Origin: Chroococcidiopsis sp. CCMEE 29
Lineage (GTDB): Bacteria > Cyanobacteriota > Cyanobacteriia > Cyanobacteriales > Chroococcidiopsidaceae
Assembly: GCF_023558375.1 (NCBI RefSeq)
Contig: NZ_CP083761.1
Span: 3,985,001 to 4,049,000, forward strand
Direction of reading: 5' to 3'
DNA: 64,000 nt
Positions 47,141 through 56,021 of this stretch are shown piece by piece; positions within the stretch are counted from its first letter, which is position 1; each line of letters starts with the position of its first letter. The notes under the pieces were generated by a model. That model worked only from the letters and a program-made list of their open reading frames with translations. It had not been told where the DNA came from and did not search any database. The position numbers were made by a program, and so were the translations under genes.

Positions 47141-47909
47141 TGCCCTCCCTTCCTGACCTTTTGCAAGAACTCTACTGATCGACCTTGGGGAATATACAGG
47201 TATAAGCTAATAGCTGATGCCGTTTTAGTGTTTGAAAGGATAGGGGAACAGCATAAAGGTTATAACTTTGATTGTCTGAGGTTTAACAGCAGGTAATCAA
47301 AGCCGTTACTGAGAAGGGAGAAACCTAGGCAGCTACATCGGATTGTACTGACAAAAGTAGGAAAAGCATACTTGAACCAATCATCAAGCCCTTTTATGCA
47401 AGTACTACCGTACAATCACTCCAGTAATATTGCCAGAATCACAAACTTAATCCCCTTTCTCCGTAAAACTTCGCGGAAAAATAAATCAGTAAAATTTCGC
47501 TTGGTTCTAGAGCGAATCAAGCACTATCTTTATGTTTAGTCGGTTGTGTAAAGCTGCTTGAAAGCGCCCCCTAGTCGGGCAATTCATCTTTAAATCTGAA
47601 GTGTTTAGGTTGATCAAATTCTAACTTTTTACTTTCCTACACTTCGCCGATTACACAACATTGTGCATCTAATTGTCCGCCCTTAACGGGGAACCAATTA
47701 ACGGCAAAAACCCAGAATCGCTAATAAATTAGGCAGCAATTATCGGTTGTCAATCCGAAAAACTGCTGCCACCATTTGCGGTCTATTGATTAAAAATTTC
47801 AACCTTTAGCTTAGCTACTCACGCACTGGTACTGCGTACAGCAAAGCTTTGGTTTGAGCCTCACTCTTTGACTTCCTAGCCACCTTACTACACTAATTTG
47901 AGGTCCGAG
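47141..47909. other. 769-bp intergenic region upstream of the secreted glycoside hydrolase-like gene
   Basis: No ORF or RNA gene is supported. The left part probably contains residual IS DNA. The right ~300 bp would be the promoter and leader of the next gene; I could not assign promoter boxes or a riboswitch. Confidence 0.3.
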
Positions 47910-49391
47910 ATGAAAACCCCGAAGAAACTACACCAAAAACTGCTCCGGATTGCACTTTCTACTGCCACACTAGTTAGCACTACACTTGCTCCCGTAGTTA
48001 GCGGCTTAACACCTGCTGCCGAAGCTGCCACAGTTAATGCCAAAAGAGCTGACGCCTTTGTTGATAGCATGTGCGTCAATACGCACTTACCCTACTTAGA
48101 TACTGTATACGGTAATTATGCTGGTGTCAAGCAAAAACTTCTGGAACTAGGCATCCGCCACATCCGTGATGGTGGTACCACCACCGATGTAATTACGAAA
48201 ATGAAAGATCTGGCTGCTGCAGGCATCAAGACAACCTTCATCCTAGATCCTAGATCCGGGGTTGCACCCAATTCATCCTACTGGGTGAATTCTCCTGCTT
48301 ATAACATCAAAGACTTTGTCAAAAACAAGGTTGGCACCAATGTGATTGACGCTGTGGAGGTTCCTAATGAAATGGACCTGAACTACAGCAATTACTATTG
48401 GCGTCCGGGCGATCCACAAAAACTCAACGACAATCCCAATTCACCCTTGTATTGGGTTAAATACATGGAAAGCATCACCAAAGACACTTGGAACGCGTTG
48501 AAAAGCGATGCGGCTACAGCCGGTGTCAAGGTCATCGGTCCGTCCCTAGGACGTTATGTTGTCGTCGGTCAAAACCCATTACCTAATTTAAGTGCTTATG
48601 TCGATTGGGGCAACTCCCATCCCTACCCCTTTGGTGGCAACCCGAATGGTGGTTACTTCAACTATGCCACGATTGGTAATGGCATGTACTATGCACATAG
48701 CAATTTCCCCGGCAACAATGTAGACGAATACCCCTACCTGTTTCAGGCCTTCTCGTCACCGTTCGGTTCTAAGCCAATGACTGCCACCGAAACAGGCTAC
48801 TATACTGGCAAGGATACCAAAGCTGTTTCTGAGAATGTGCATGGCAAGTACATGCCGCGGCTATTTTTGGAGTACTTCCGCAAAGGCATTGTTCGCACTT
48901 GTTCTTACGAGCTGCTTGATGAAGGGAAGGACCCCAATTGGAGTGAAGCAAACTTCGGCTTACTACGTAATGACTTCAGCCCAAAGCCAGCTTATACTGC
49001 ACTGAAGAACATGATCGGTTTGCTCAAAGATCCCGCTGCTAGCTTCACCCCAGGCTCTTTGGACTACACCATTACTGTCAATCCGCCACAGGGCTACAAT
49101 CGCACTCAGTATGTCCATAGCCTCTTGCTGCAAAAGCAAAATGGCAAGTTTTACCTGGCGTTGTGGCATGAGATTGCTAATAATGACACTAGCACTTCCC
49201 CGCTTCGCGAGCTGACGCCGCCCAACATGCCCACTACGATCTCGTTCAAGACCCCGATTGCCGCTGCTAATGTCTTCTCTCTAGAAACCGATGGTCGTAT
49301 GTCTTCCTCTCCCTTTAGCATCACTAACAACACCATCAGCATCAACGCCAAGGACCGAGTGAGGATCATTGAGCTTACTCCCCAAAAGTGA
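47910..49391 (+). CDS. secreted clan GH-A-like glycoside hydrolase
   Basis: I use ATG 47910 (after GAGGTCCGAG; 493 aa) over the TTG at 47898. The signal peptide is residues ~1-40 (MKTPKKLHQKLL ... AEAA). The mature part looks like a (beta/alpha)8 barrel of clan GH-A. The acid/base Glu is in DAVEVPNEMDLNY, and the nucleophile Glu is in MTATETGYYTG on a later strand after GNSHPYPFGGNP. It ends with a small beta domain (VNPPQGYNR ... KDRVRIIEL). GH5, GH39 and related families share this layout; I cannot assign the exact family or substrate. A strong hairpin follows. Confidence 0.7.
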   Translation: MKTPKKLHQKLLRIALSTATLVSTTLAPVVSGLTPAAEAATVNAKRADAFVDSMCVNTHLPYLDTVYGNYAGVKQKLLELGIRHIRDGGTTTDVITKMKDLAAAGIKTTFILDPRSGVAPNSSYWVNSPAYNIKDFVKNKVGTNVIDAVEVPNEMDLNYSNYYWRPGDPQKLNDNPNSPLYWVKYMESITKDTWNALKSDAATAGVKVIGPSLGRYVVVGQNPLPNLSAYVDWGNSHPYPFGGNPNGGYFNYATIGNGMYYAHSNFPGNNVDEYPYLFQAFSSPFGSKPMTATETGYYTGKDTKAVSENVHGKYMPRLFLEYFRKGIVRTCSYELLDEGKDPNWSEANFGLLRNDFSPKPAYTALKNMIGLLKDPAASFTPGSLDYTITVNPPQGYNRTQYVHSLLLQKQNGKFYLALWHEIANNDTSTSPLRELTPPNMPTTISFKTPIAAANVFSLETDGRMSSSPFSITNNTISINAKDRVRIIELTPQK

Positions 49392-49404
49392 TAGTTCTCC
49401 GTTT

Positions 49405-49430
49405 CACACCTGGTATTGTTACCAGGTGTG
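49405..49430 (+). terminator. hairpin terminator after the glycoside hydrolase-like gene
   Basis: CACACCTGGTA-TTGT-TACCAGGTGTG is a perfect 11-bp stem with a 4-nt loop starting 13 bp past the stop codon. The trailing sequence TTCACTTACT has only a modest T content, so it may also protect mRNA 3' ends. Confidence 0.8.
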
Positions 49431-49783
49431 TTCACTTACTCGACAGATTGATTGATACCGAGTCGTAAGGGTGATGCCTTTCTTACACCAGTTCCTCTTT
49501 CTATTGGAGAAAGCGATCCGGTAAATGTTCCACGATCATTCTTTAACTGTTGGTCTGGCTTGCTCTGCTATGCTGCCCGATCAATAAAGTTTAGCTAATA
49601 ATTTATCTCAAAACTCTGTGAGGTAGGCATCCTGCCTGCTGCTGCTACAGGCTAGAAGCATATCCCACAAGCTAGAAAACAAGGTGCCATCTCCAAACAA
49701 TTTTTTCAAAGTTCTCTACTAATAAATCCGGGGCTAGTTTTCTCTTTTAACCCTGACCCCTAGCCGCTTTTTCGGTCATAACC
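49431..49783. other. intergenic region between two convergent genes
   Basis: No gene. It holds a GTAGGCATCCTGCCTGC inverted repeat (49623-49639) like the one between sufB and sufC, and a CCCTGACCCC motif near 49751. Confidence 0.35.
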
Positions 49784-50179
49784 CTACTCTCTATAATCTA
49801 TTTGATAACGCACCAACTTTCTGACTTGTTCGGGAGATAATCCTAGTTCTTGACCAATTGTCGCTTCAATTTGACTAACTTCTGTAACGGGAAACTCAAA
49901 TTCCAGCTGTTTTAGTGCCGAGTTGGCTGTCCTGACTTTAACCTTAGAAAAACCCAGATTCTCTTTAATTTGTACTTTGATTAGGAGTACTACGTTTGAA
50001 GGCTTTCCTTCCAAGTGCTTATTAGCTTCTAGCTGAACTGCTGTGTCGTAGGAGTGACTCAACAGTTGATCGGTTAGCAACCCACCTCCTACCCAGAAAA
50101 CTATTCCCAGCAGAGGCAAGGGTAGCCAAAACTCTAATCCTAAGGACTGTAAGACTTGAAGCGATCGCGGTTGGCGCAT
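49784..50179 (-). CDS. small one-TM protein divergent from rppA
   Basis: The 131-aa protein has a single N-terminal membrane helix (FWLPLPLLGIVFWVGGGLL). A predicted extracytoplasmic domain follows, with strands VVLLIKVQIKENLGFSKVKV and LEFEFPVTEVSQIEATIGQ and a final QVRKLVRYQIDYRE. It starts 78 bp from the rppA start on the opposite strand, so they share a control region. A membrane protein next to a histidine kinase could be a sensing partner or a target; that is inference. Family not recognised. Confidence 0.65.
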   Translation of the reverse strand: MRQPRSLQVLQSLGLEFWLPLPLLGIVFWVGGGLLTDQLLSHSYDTAVQLEANKHLEGKPSNVVLLIKVQIKENLGFSKVKVRTANSALKQLEFEFPVTEVSQIEATIGQELGLSPEQVRKLVRYQIDYRE

Positions 50180-50257
50180 AATGCATTGAACATAATTTGA
50201 CTACTATTTAGATCGTGTCAGGATCAGGGTAGAGCAGGTGTATTAAGTTAAGTTGGT

Positions 50258-50959
50258 ATGGTGATTCTACTGGTGGAAGACGACCCAGCGCAGCTAGAGC
50301 CACTTCACGCTGTACTGTCACAGGCAGGACACATTGTTGATGCCGTCAAGGATGGGGAGACAGCCCAGTGGCTTGTATCCCAAAAAGAGTATGACTTGTT
50401 GATCCTAGACTGGATGCTACCTACAGTCAGTGGAATTAATCTGTGTCGCCAGTATCGGCAAACAGGCAAATCCGCTCCCGTGCTGATGCTTACTGCCAAG
50501 GATACTACTTCTGATAAAGTTGTTGGTCTGGATGCTGGGGCAGATGATTACTTGGTGAAACCAGTTGATTTGATCGAACTTTTGGCACGGGTGCGAGCAC
50601 TCGGCAGGCGATCGCCTCTGTGGCGAGGGGACACACTCCATACAGCAGATTTACAACTCCATCTGACCAATCTAACTCTTGAGCGAGAGCAGGAAACAAT
50701 TCAATTGTCAGTTCGTGAGTTTCAACTGATGGAGTACCTCATGCGTCACCCGCGCCAGGTTTTATCTCGCGATCAAATTGAACAGGCATTATGGGAGTGG
50801 GGAACAGAACCAGAAAGTAACGCTGTGACAACGCTGGTACGGAGACTCCGACAGCGCCTTCAGGCAGTTGGAGCCAAGGACTGGCTTGAAACAGTTTATG
50901 GTATGGGTTACCGCCTAAATGCCCCCTCCCTTGAGCAGGGAGAGCAGGGGAAAGGATGA
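50258..50959 (+). CDS. rppA: RppA-like OmpR-family response regulator
   Basis: The 233-aa regulator has a receiver domain with phospho-acceptor Asp51 (LLILDWMLPTVSG), the acidic pair VEDD at 7-9 and the Lys in DDYLVKPVDL. A winged-helix DNA-binding domain follows (LSVREFQLMEYLMRHPRQVLS ... TLVRRLRQRLQ ... VYGMGYRL). RppA/RppB (also NrsR/NrsS) respond to redox or nickel in Synechocystis; the signal here is unknown. The C-terminal residues SLEQGEQGKG and the stop lie in a repeat whose inverted copy follows, so a hairpin overlaps the gene end. rppB begins 89 bp later. Confidence 0.88.
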   Translation: MVILLVEDDPAQLEPLHAVLSQAGHIVDAVKDGETAQWLVSQKEYDLLILDWMLPTVSGINLCRQYRQTGKSAPVLMLTAKDTTSDKVVGLDAGADDYLVKPVDLIELLARVRALGRRSPLWRGDTLHTADLQLHLTNLTLEREQETIQLSVREFQLMEYLMRHPRQVLSRDQIEQALWEWGTEPESNAVTTLVRRLRQRLQAVGAKDWLETVYGMGYRLNAPSLEQGEQGKG

Positions 50960-50999
50960 AGGATGGAGGCTGAAGAGCAAATTTCATCCTTCATCCTTT
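50951..50999 (+). repeat. 15-bp perfect inverted repeat overlapping the rppA stop
   Basis: AAAGGATGAAGGATG (50951-50965) and CATCCTTCATCCTTT (50985-50999) are exact complements with a 19-nt loop, followed by TTCTGG. The rppA stop codon (50957-50959) lies in the left arm. The hairpin would form in the rppA-rppB transcript and could attenuate rppB, although translating ribosomes at the stop would interfere with folding. Confidence 0.85.
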
Positions 51000-51048
51000 T
51001 CTGGCCCCTTACCCCTCGCCCCTCGCCCCTCGCCCCTCATCACTCACT

Positions 51049-52320
51049 ATGTTTAGTCGTAGCCGTCGCAATCTGGCTTGCTGGTTTGCACTGTCAATGG
51101 GGAGTATCCTAGTTGTTTTTGCTGGGGTAGTCTATTCCATCGAAGTGAAGGATCAACTGCGAAATTTTGATCGGGAACTTGCCAAAAAAAGCAAAGCGAT
51201 GGCAGCTGAAGTGCAGTATCAACTCCACCAGGGTCGATGGCAGGTAGATCTAGAAGATGTTCCCTTCCTGGGAAGCAACATGCTGCCGCCTTATAATGAC
51301 ATCGTCTATGCGCGCTGGTATAACCCTGAGGGTAAATTGGTGCAGTTTTTCGGTGCGACTGCTCCAGAGCAATTAATCGTGAATCCAGGCTTTCAAACGA
51401 TCAAGACCAGTCAGAACCAATGGTTACGGCAGGTTACGCTACCAGTAATACAGGATAATTTGCTGATCGGCTATCTTCAAGTTGCTAGTCCCATGACATC
51501 CATCCGGGAAAACCTAGATCAAACACGGCTATCTTTGACGCTGGGTGTTCCAGTTGCACTAGGCTTGATTGGACTTACAGGTTGGTACCTTGGGGGGCTA
51601 GCCATGAAACCAATTCGTCGTGCCTATGAGCAATTACAACGCTTCACCGCCGATGCTTCCCATGAATTACGGGCTCCTCTGGCTGCGGTGCTGAGCAATG
51701 CTCAAGTAGGGTTGTTATCTCCTGTTGATGAAGATGGCTCACAGCAGCTTCATCGTTTGGAGAACATCGTCGAAATTACCAAGTCAATGAGCGTCCTAAT
51801 TAGTAATTTGCTTTTCCTGGCACGGCATGAAGGCTCTTTGGCTCCCAAAGTTTTAAAAAGGATTGACCTCGTTAGCTTACTTAAACCATTAGTCAACGAA
51901 TATAATGCCCAAGCAGTTACACAAAACTTAAGTTTGATCGCGCATCTACCTGAGCAGCCAGTTATGTTAAATGCCGATCCAGAGCTTTTGCAGCAGGCTA
52001 TCACCAATCTGCTCAACAATGCCTTCAAATACACCCAATCTGGCGGTACAGTTCAACTGCAAATCTTCACCCAGTCACACCGAGTGATTATTCAAGTAGA
52101 AGACAATGGTATTGGGATTCCAGCCGCCGATCTGCCGCATATATTTGAACGGTTTTATCGAGTAGATGCAGTGCGATCGCGCCAAACTGGAGGTTTCGGG
52201 CTAGGTTTATCAATTGCACAGCAGATCGTAGAGGCTCATAAAGGGCGGATCACAGCCAAGAGTAACTTTGGACGGGGATCAACCTTTCAAATTGAACTTC
52301 CACTCCGGTCAAATTTTTAA
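51049..52320 (+). CDS. rppB: RppB-like sensor histidine kinase
   Basis: The 423-aa kinase has two membrane helices (residues 11-31 and ~163-184) bracketing a ~130-residue extracytoplasmic sensor. The H box DASHELRAPLAAVLS holds phospho-acceptor His205. The N box is QQAITNLLNNAFKYT, the G1 box VEDNGIGIP, the F box IFERFYRVD and the G2 box GGFGLGLSIA. It should autophosphorylate and pass phosphate to RppA encoded just upstream. The start is preceded by GCCCCTCGCCCC repeats that separate it from rppA. Confidence 0.9.
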   Translation: MFSRSRRNLACWFALSMGSILVVFAGVVYSIEVKDQLRNFDRELAKKSKAMAAEVQYQLHQGRWQVDLEDVPFLGSNMLPPYNDIVYARWYNPEGKLVQFFGATAPEQLIVNPGFQTIKTSQNQWLRQVTLPVIQDNLLIGYLQVASPMTSIRENLDQTRLSLTLGVPVALGLIGLTGWYLGGLAMKPIRRAYEQLQRFTADASHELRAPLAAVLSNAQVGLLSPVDEDGSQQLHRLENIVEITKSMSVLISNLLFLARHEGSLAPKVLKRIDLVSLLKPLVNEYNAQAVTQNLSLIAHLPEQPVMLNADPELLQQAITNLLNNAFKYTQSGGTVQLQIFTQSHRVIIQVEDNGIGIPAADLPHIFERFYRVDAVRSRQTGGFGLGLSIAQQIVEAHKGRITAKSNFGRGSTFQIELPLRSNF

Positions 52321-52325
52321 GCAGT

Positions 52326-52341
52326 TGACACATTTGTGTCA
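52326..52341. promoter_or_regulatory. palindrome TGACACA-TT-TGTGTCA after rppB
   Basis: A perfect 7-bp inverted repeat with a 2-bp centre lies 5 bp past the rppB stop and ~270 bp before the permease gene. It is more like a transcription factor operator than a terminator (tiny loop, no T-run). The factor is unknown. Confidence 0.5.
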
Positions 52342-52609
52342 TATTTATCCATCAGACTAAAAGTAACAAACAAATCAACAGATTATGACTCCATGTGGTG
52401 TAAATTTTCATGGATTCTCCCAGAAATTGAGTTTTGTTGTGAGGGTGTCAGGGTGAGCAAACTCAATTAGAGCTGTTAAGCATCTAGACTAATGCTAAAG
52501 CTAAGCTGCCATACATTCAATGCAGCAATCGTGCATATATCAGAAGTCAGAAGCCAGTAGAGCACACAAGTAATTTAATAACAAAAGTCCCACTTGGATA
52601 GTTCACAGT

Positions 52610-53956
52610 ATGGCAAATAAAGTGGCAGTGCTGAAGCCTACTCTTTCGGTTGTAGATGCAGGTGCAATCATCCTTGGCATGGTCATTGGTGCCAGCATCT
52701 TTGAAACCCCAGCCCTGATTGCTGCTAATGCAAGCAGTACAGGCGTATTTTTGTGGGCTTGGGTGTTGGGCGGTGGGATGTCACTGGTGGGTGCTCTGTG
52801 CTACGCCGAGTTAGCTACAGCTTATCCGCATCCTGGCGGCAATTACCATTACTTTATGCGTGCCTTTGGCAAAGACTGTGCCTTCTTATTTGCTTGGGCG
52901 CGGATGACGGTGATTCAAACTGGCTCCATTGCCTTGTTGGCATTTGTGTTTGGTAACTATGCTGCCCAAATCTTACCGCTTGGTAGATATACCTCTTCGC
53001 TTTATGCAGCTTTGAGTATTGTCATCCTGACAGGCCTAAATCTGCTGAGTGTGCGGCAAGGGAAATGGACGCAGAACTTGCTAACGCTAGCAAAGGTGCT
53101 GGGCTTATTATTAGTTATCTTTGCGGGTTTGACTTTTGCCTCAACCTCCACGCCCGTAGCGCCTGCTGAAGCACCTGCTAGTGGTGGTGCTTTTGGGCTA
53201 GCGATGGTTTTCGTGCTGTTAAGTTATGGCGGCTGGAATGAAGCAGCCTACATTTCTGCCGAGCTGCACAATGTGCAACGCAACATGGCGAAGGTATTAT
53301 TTTGGAGCATTGGCATCATCACAGCTATCTACTTACTGGTGAACTTAGCTTATATTCATGGATTGGGGATTTCACAGATGGCGGGTTCCCAAGCCGTAGC
53401 GGCTGATTTGATGCGGAGTGCCTTAGGTGAAGGTGGGGCAAGATTCGTTAGTATTCTCATTGCTGTTTCAGCGCTAGGGGGAATTAATGGCACGATTTTC
53501 ACAGGCGCTCGCACTAACTATGCTCTAGGGAAAGACTTTCGCTTATTTGCCTTCCTTGGACGTTGGAGCGATCGCGGTAACACACCGACTAATGCTTTAC
53601 TACTTCAAGGTGCGGTCGCCCTAGCACTGGTGCTACTCGGTACTCTGCCGCGTGAAGGTTTTCAGGGCTTTGAGACCATGGTGGCATACACCTCACCTGT
53701 GTTTTGGTTCTTCTTTCTGCTCTCAGGTGTGGCGCTGTTTGTGCTGCGACGAAAGGAACCGGAAGTACCTCGACCCTTCCGTGTTCCTGCTTATCCATGG
53801 ATACCCCTACTCTTTTGTGCCATCTGTGGCTATATGCTTTACTCCAGTCTTGCTTATGCCTCTAGCCTTGCTTACAGCATCGGGGCAATTGTAGGTGTGG
53901 CAGTGTTGGTAGTCGGAGTACCATTGTTGTTTCTCGCTCGTCGCACGCAATCCTAA
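52610..53956 (+). CDS. APC-family amino acid/polyamine permease
   Basis: The 448-aa transporter has about twelve membrane helices. The first shows the APC signature IILGMVIGASIFETPALIAAN (substrate-binding unwound segment), followed by GGGMSLVGALCYAELATAYP. Helix 6 has LSYGGWNEAAYISAEL, and YALGKDFRLFAFLGRWSDRGN-TPTNALLLQG and PRPFRVPAYPWIP are typical of the family (LAT-like branch). It would be a proton- or exchange-driven amino acid importer. The next gene starts 34 bp downstream on the same strand. Confidence 0.9.
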   Translation: MANKVAVLKPTLSVVDAGAIILGMVIGASIFETPALIAANASSTGVFLWAWVLGGGMSLVGALCYAELATAYPHPGGNYHYFMRAFGKDCAFLFAWARMTVIQTGSIALLAFVFGNYAAQILPLGRYTSSLYAALSIVILTGLNLLSVRQGKWTQNLLTLAKVLGLLLVIFAGLTFASTSTPVAPAEAPASGGAFGLAMVFVLLSYGGWNEAAYISAELHNVQRNMAKVLFWSIGIITAIYLLVNLAYIHGLGISQMAGSQAVAADLMRSALGEGGARFVSILIAVSALGGINGTIFTGARTNYALGKDFRLFAFLGRWSDRGNTPTNALLLQGAVALALVLLGTLPREGFQGFETMVAYTSPVFWFFFLLSGVALFVLRRKEPEVPRPFRVPAYPWIPLLFCAICGYMLYSSLAYASSLAYSIGAIVGVAVLVVGVPLLFLARRTQS

Positions 53957-53990
53957 ATTTAGGGTGAAGAAATAGAAGGAGAAAAATGTT

Positions 53991-54647
53991 ATGCAATTAC
54001 AGCAAATGCTCAAGTTACTGGTCGCCAGTGTAAGTGTTTTAAGTTTTGGAGTCGCAGGTTGCACCGAACAGCGTCAACTTGATGCACAAGCCCAACAACC
54101 AACCGCACCTGCTACACAAACCGCGCAACCCGCACCAGATACTCAAACCGAACAACGTCAGCCTGATGTACCTTATGTACCAACACCTCAAGTAGTTGTA
54201 GATGAAATGCTCCAACTGGCAAATGTCAAGAAAGGAGATGTAATCTACGATCTGGGTAGCGGCGATGGGCGGATTCCAATTACAGCAGCGCAGAAATATG
54301 GAACACGTGGTGTCGGTATAGACATTAATCCACAACGGGTTCAGGAAGCTAACGCGAATGCCCAAAAGGCAGGTGTGACCGATTTAGTGGAGTTTCGCCA
54401 GCAAGATTTATTTAAGTCAGACTTCGGCAAAGCAACAGTGGTAACGCTGTATTTGCTACCTGATATTAATGTCAAGCTGCGACCCCAGCTATTTCAACAA
54501 TTGAAACCTGGCACCCGGATCGTATCCCATGATTTTGACATGGGTGAATGGAAACCTGAAAAAGTGGTGCAGGTGGAGGGACCAAATCGTCAACATACTC
54601 TCTATTACTGGGTTGTCCCCAAACAGATTCCGGCAAATCTACGCTAA
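53991..54647 (+). CDS. SAM-dependent methyltransferase with lipoprotein signal
   Basis: The 218-aa protein starts with a signal ending in a lipobox (LSFGVAGC, Cys24). A Gln/Thr/Pro-rich linker (residues 25-58) precedes a class I methyltransferase domain: VPTPQVVVDEMLQLANVKKGD, motif I VIYDLGSGDGRIPITAA, motif II GVGIDINPQRV and post-I VEFRQQDLFK. Methyltransferases of this PCMT-like kind with export signals recur in bacteria. Export is odd, since SAM is cytosolic. It follows the APC permease by 34 bp, likely in one operon. Confidence 0.85.
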   Translation: MQLQQMLKLLVASVSVLSFGVAGCTEQRQLDAQAQQPTAPATQTAQPAPDTQTEQRQPDVPYVPTPQVVVDEMLQLANVKKGDVIYDLGSGDGRIPITAAQKYGTRGVGIDINPQRVQEANANAQKAGVTDLVEFRQQDLFKSDFGKATVVTLYLLPDINVKLRPQLFQQLKPGTRIVSHDFDMGEWKPEKVVQVEGPNRQHTLYYWVVPKQIPANLR

Positions 54648-54752
54648 GCCTAGTTAGTTTGAGTTAATGGTGTGATGGGGTGAAGAATCGCTGATTTTCC
54701 TTCACTCCATTCTTAAATCTACCTATCTGTCCGCTTCCCCAAAGAAAGTTAA

Positions 54753-56021
54753 TTGACGAGCAACAGATTAAATATAAAAACTCAGTTGAACAGAAAACAA
54801 ACAACTTTAACTTGTTGGCGAGCAATGCTCGTAGCTGTCCTGGTTTCCTTACCTACAGCTAGTGTAGGACAACCTGGGCGTGCTGGAGCAGATGTTGAAG
54901 CTTTGGTTGAGCTTGGTCCACGAGTTGCAGGAACGCCAGTGATGGAAAAGGCTAGCAACTATCTGATCGAGGAGTACCGTAAGGCTGGCTATGTCACACA
55001 AGTTCAGACCTTCACTTACTCAAAGTTTGAAGAACTGAGAGCAAGCCTGACTGTGGGCGGAACGACAATTAACGGTCGGGCATTAAATGGATCGGTGGCT
55101 GGCAAGATAAATGCACCTCTGGTTACAGTCCCTAATGTGGGGAGACCTGCTGATTTCGCTAAGGTAGATGTTAAAGGTGCGATCGCCATCGTCCGGCGCG
55201 GCGAGATCCGCTTTCTCGAAAAGGCTCAAAATGCAGCGAATGCTGGAGCGATCGCTTTAGTTATCGTTAACACCGAACCCGGTAATTTTTACGGCACACT
55301 CGGCGGTGCAGCCAAAATTCCGGTGCTGGCGCTTACGGGTGAGCAAGGTAATCCTTTAATCAAGCGTGCCCACACTGAGCGGCTCAAGGTTGGTATGAAC
55401 GTAAATACTCGCCAGCGAGTGGTTACAGGGCGTAACGTTATAGCTCATCTTAAGGGTGTTACCAAACCCAGTGTGTTGCTTGGTGGTCACTACGATTCAG
55501 TATCTGGTTCACCAGGCGCGAACGATAATGCTTCAGGAACAGCAGTTGTCCTCGAAATTGCCCGGAGATTGTCTGGCACGCCCCTCGGTCGTCAAGCTTG
55601 GTTTGTAGCCTTTGATGGCGAGGAAGATGGTCTACACGGTTCTAGAGCCTTTGTAAGTGCCGCTCAGCCGCAGTTCCTCTCAGGCCTCAAGGGGATGCTG
55701 AACTTCGATATGGTTGGTGTTAATGACAACTTGCGTGTCGGTGGTACACCGTCTCTGACTGCGCTTGCCAAAGCGGCTAAAAATTCGATTTCAACCTTTG
55801 AGTCCTATAGTGGCAGCGATCATGCACCGTTTGCAGCTGCGGATGTGCCAGTGTTGTTCTTTTATCGAGGTCAAGAACCGAACTACCATACGCCTAATGA
55901 TAAGCAGGTAGACACAAGGCTGCTCGATGAAACTGCTCAGGTAGGACTTGATGTCGTCAAGCAACTGCTGATGTCTAACTCTACTTCATCTTTTAAACCC
56001 CAAACCTGCAATGTCTCTTAA
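54753..56021 (+). CDS. M28-family secreted aminopeptidase with PA domain
   Basis: The ~422-aa protein probably starts at TTG 54753 with a signal sequence to residue ~39 (ending TASVG). A PA domain is inserted at ~118-215. The zinc-peptidase core shows [19 protein letters not shown] (His246, Asp258), [13 protein letters not shown] (Glu290/291), NFDMVGV (Asp319) and SGSDHAPF plus NYHTPND (His379). It resembles aminopeptidase Y/BapA-type enzymes that digest peptides outside the cytoplasmic membrane. Its 3' end overlaps the next gene by 11 bp, so they are coupled. Confidence 0.88.
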   Translation: MTSNRLNIKTQLNRKQTTLTCWRAMLVAVLVSLPTASVGQPGRAGADVEALVELGPRVAGTPVMEKASNYLIEEYRKAGYVTQVQTFTYSKFEELRASLTVGGTTINGRALNGSVAGKINAPLVTVPNVGRPADFAKVDVKGAIAIVRRGEIRFLEKAQNAANAGAIALVIVNTEPGNFYGTLGGAAKIPVLALTGEQGNPLIKRAHTERLKVGMNVNTRQRVVTGRNVIAHLKGVTKPSVLLGGHYDSVSGSPGANDNASGTAVVLEIARRLSGTPLGRQAWFVAFDGEEDGLHGSRAFVSAAQPQFLSGLKGMLNFDMVGVNDNLRVGGTPSLTALAKAAKNSISTFESYSGSDHAPFAAADVPVLFFYRGQEPNYHTPNDKQVDTRLLDETAQVGLDVVKQLLMSNSTSSFKPQTCNVS

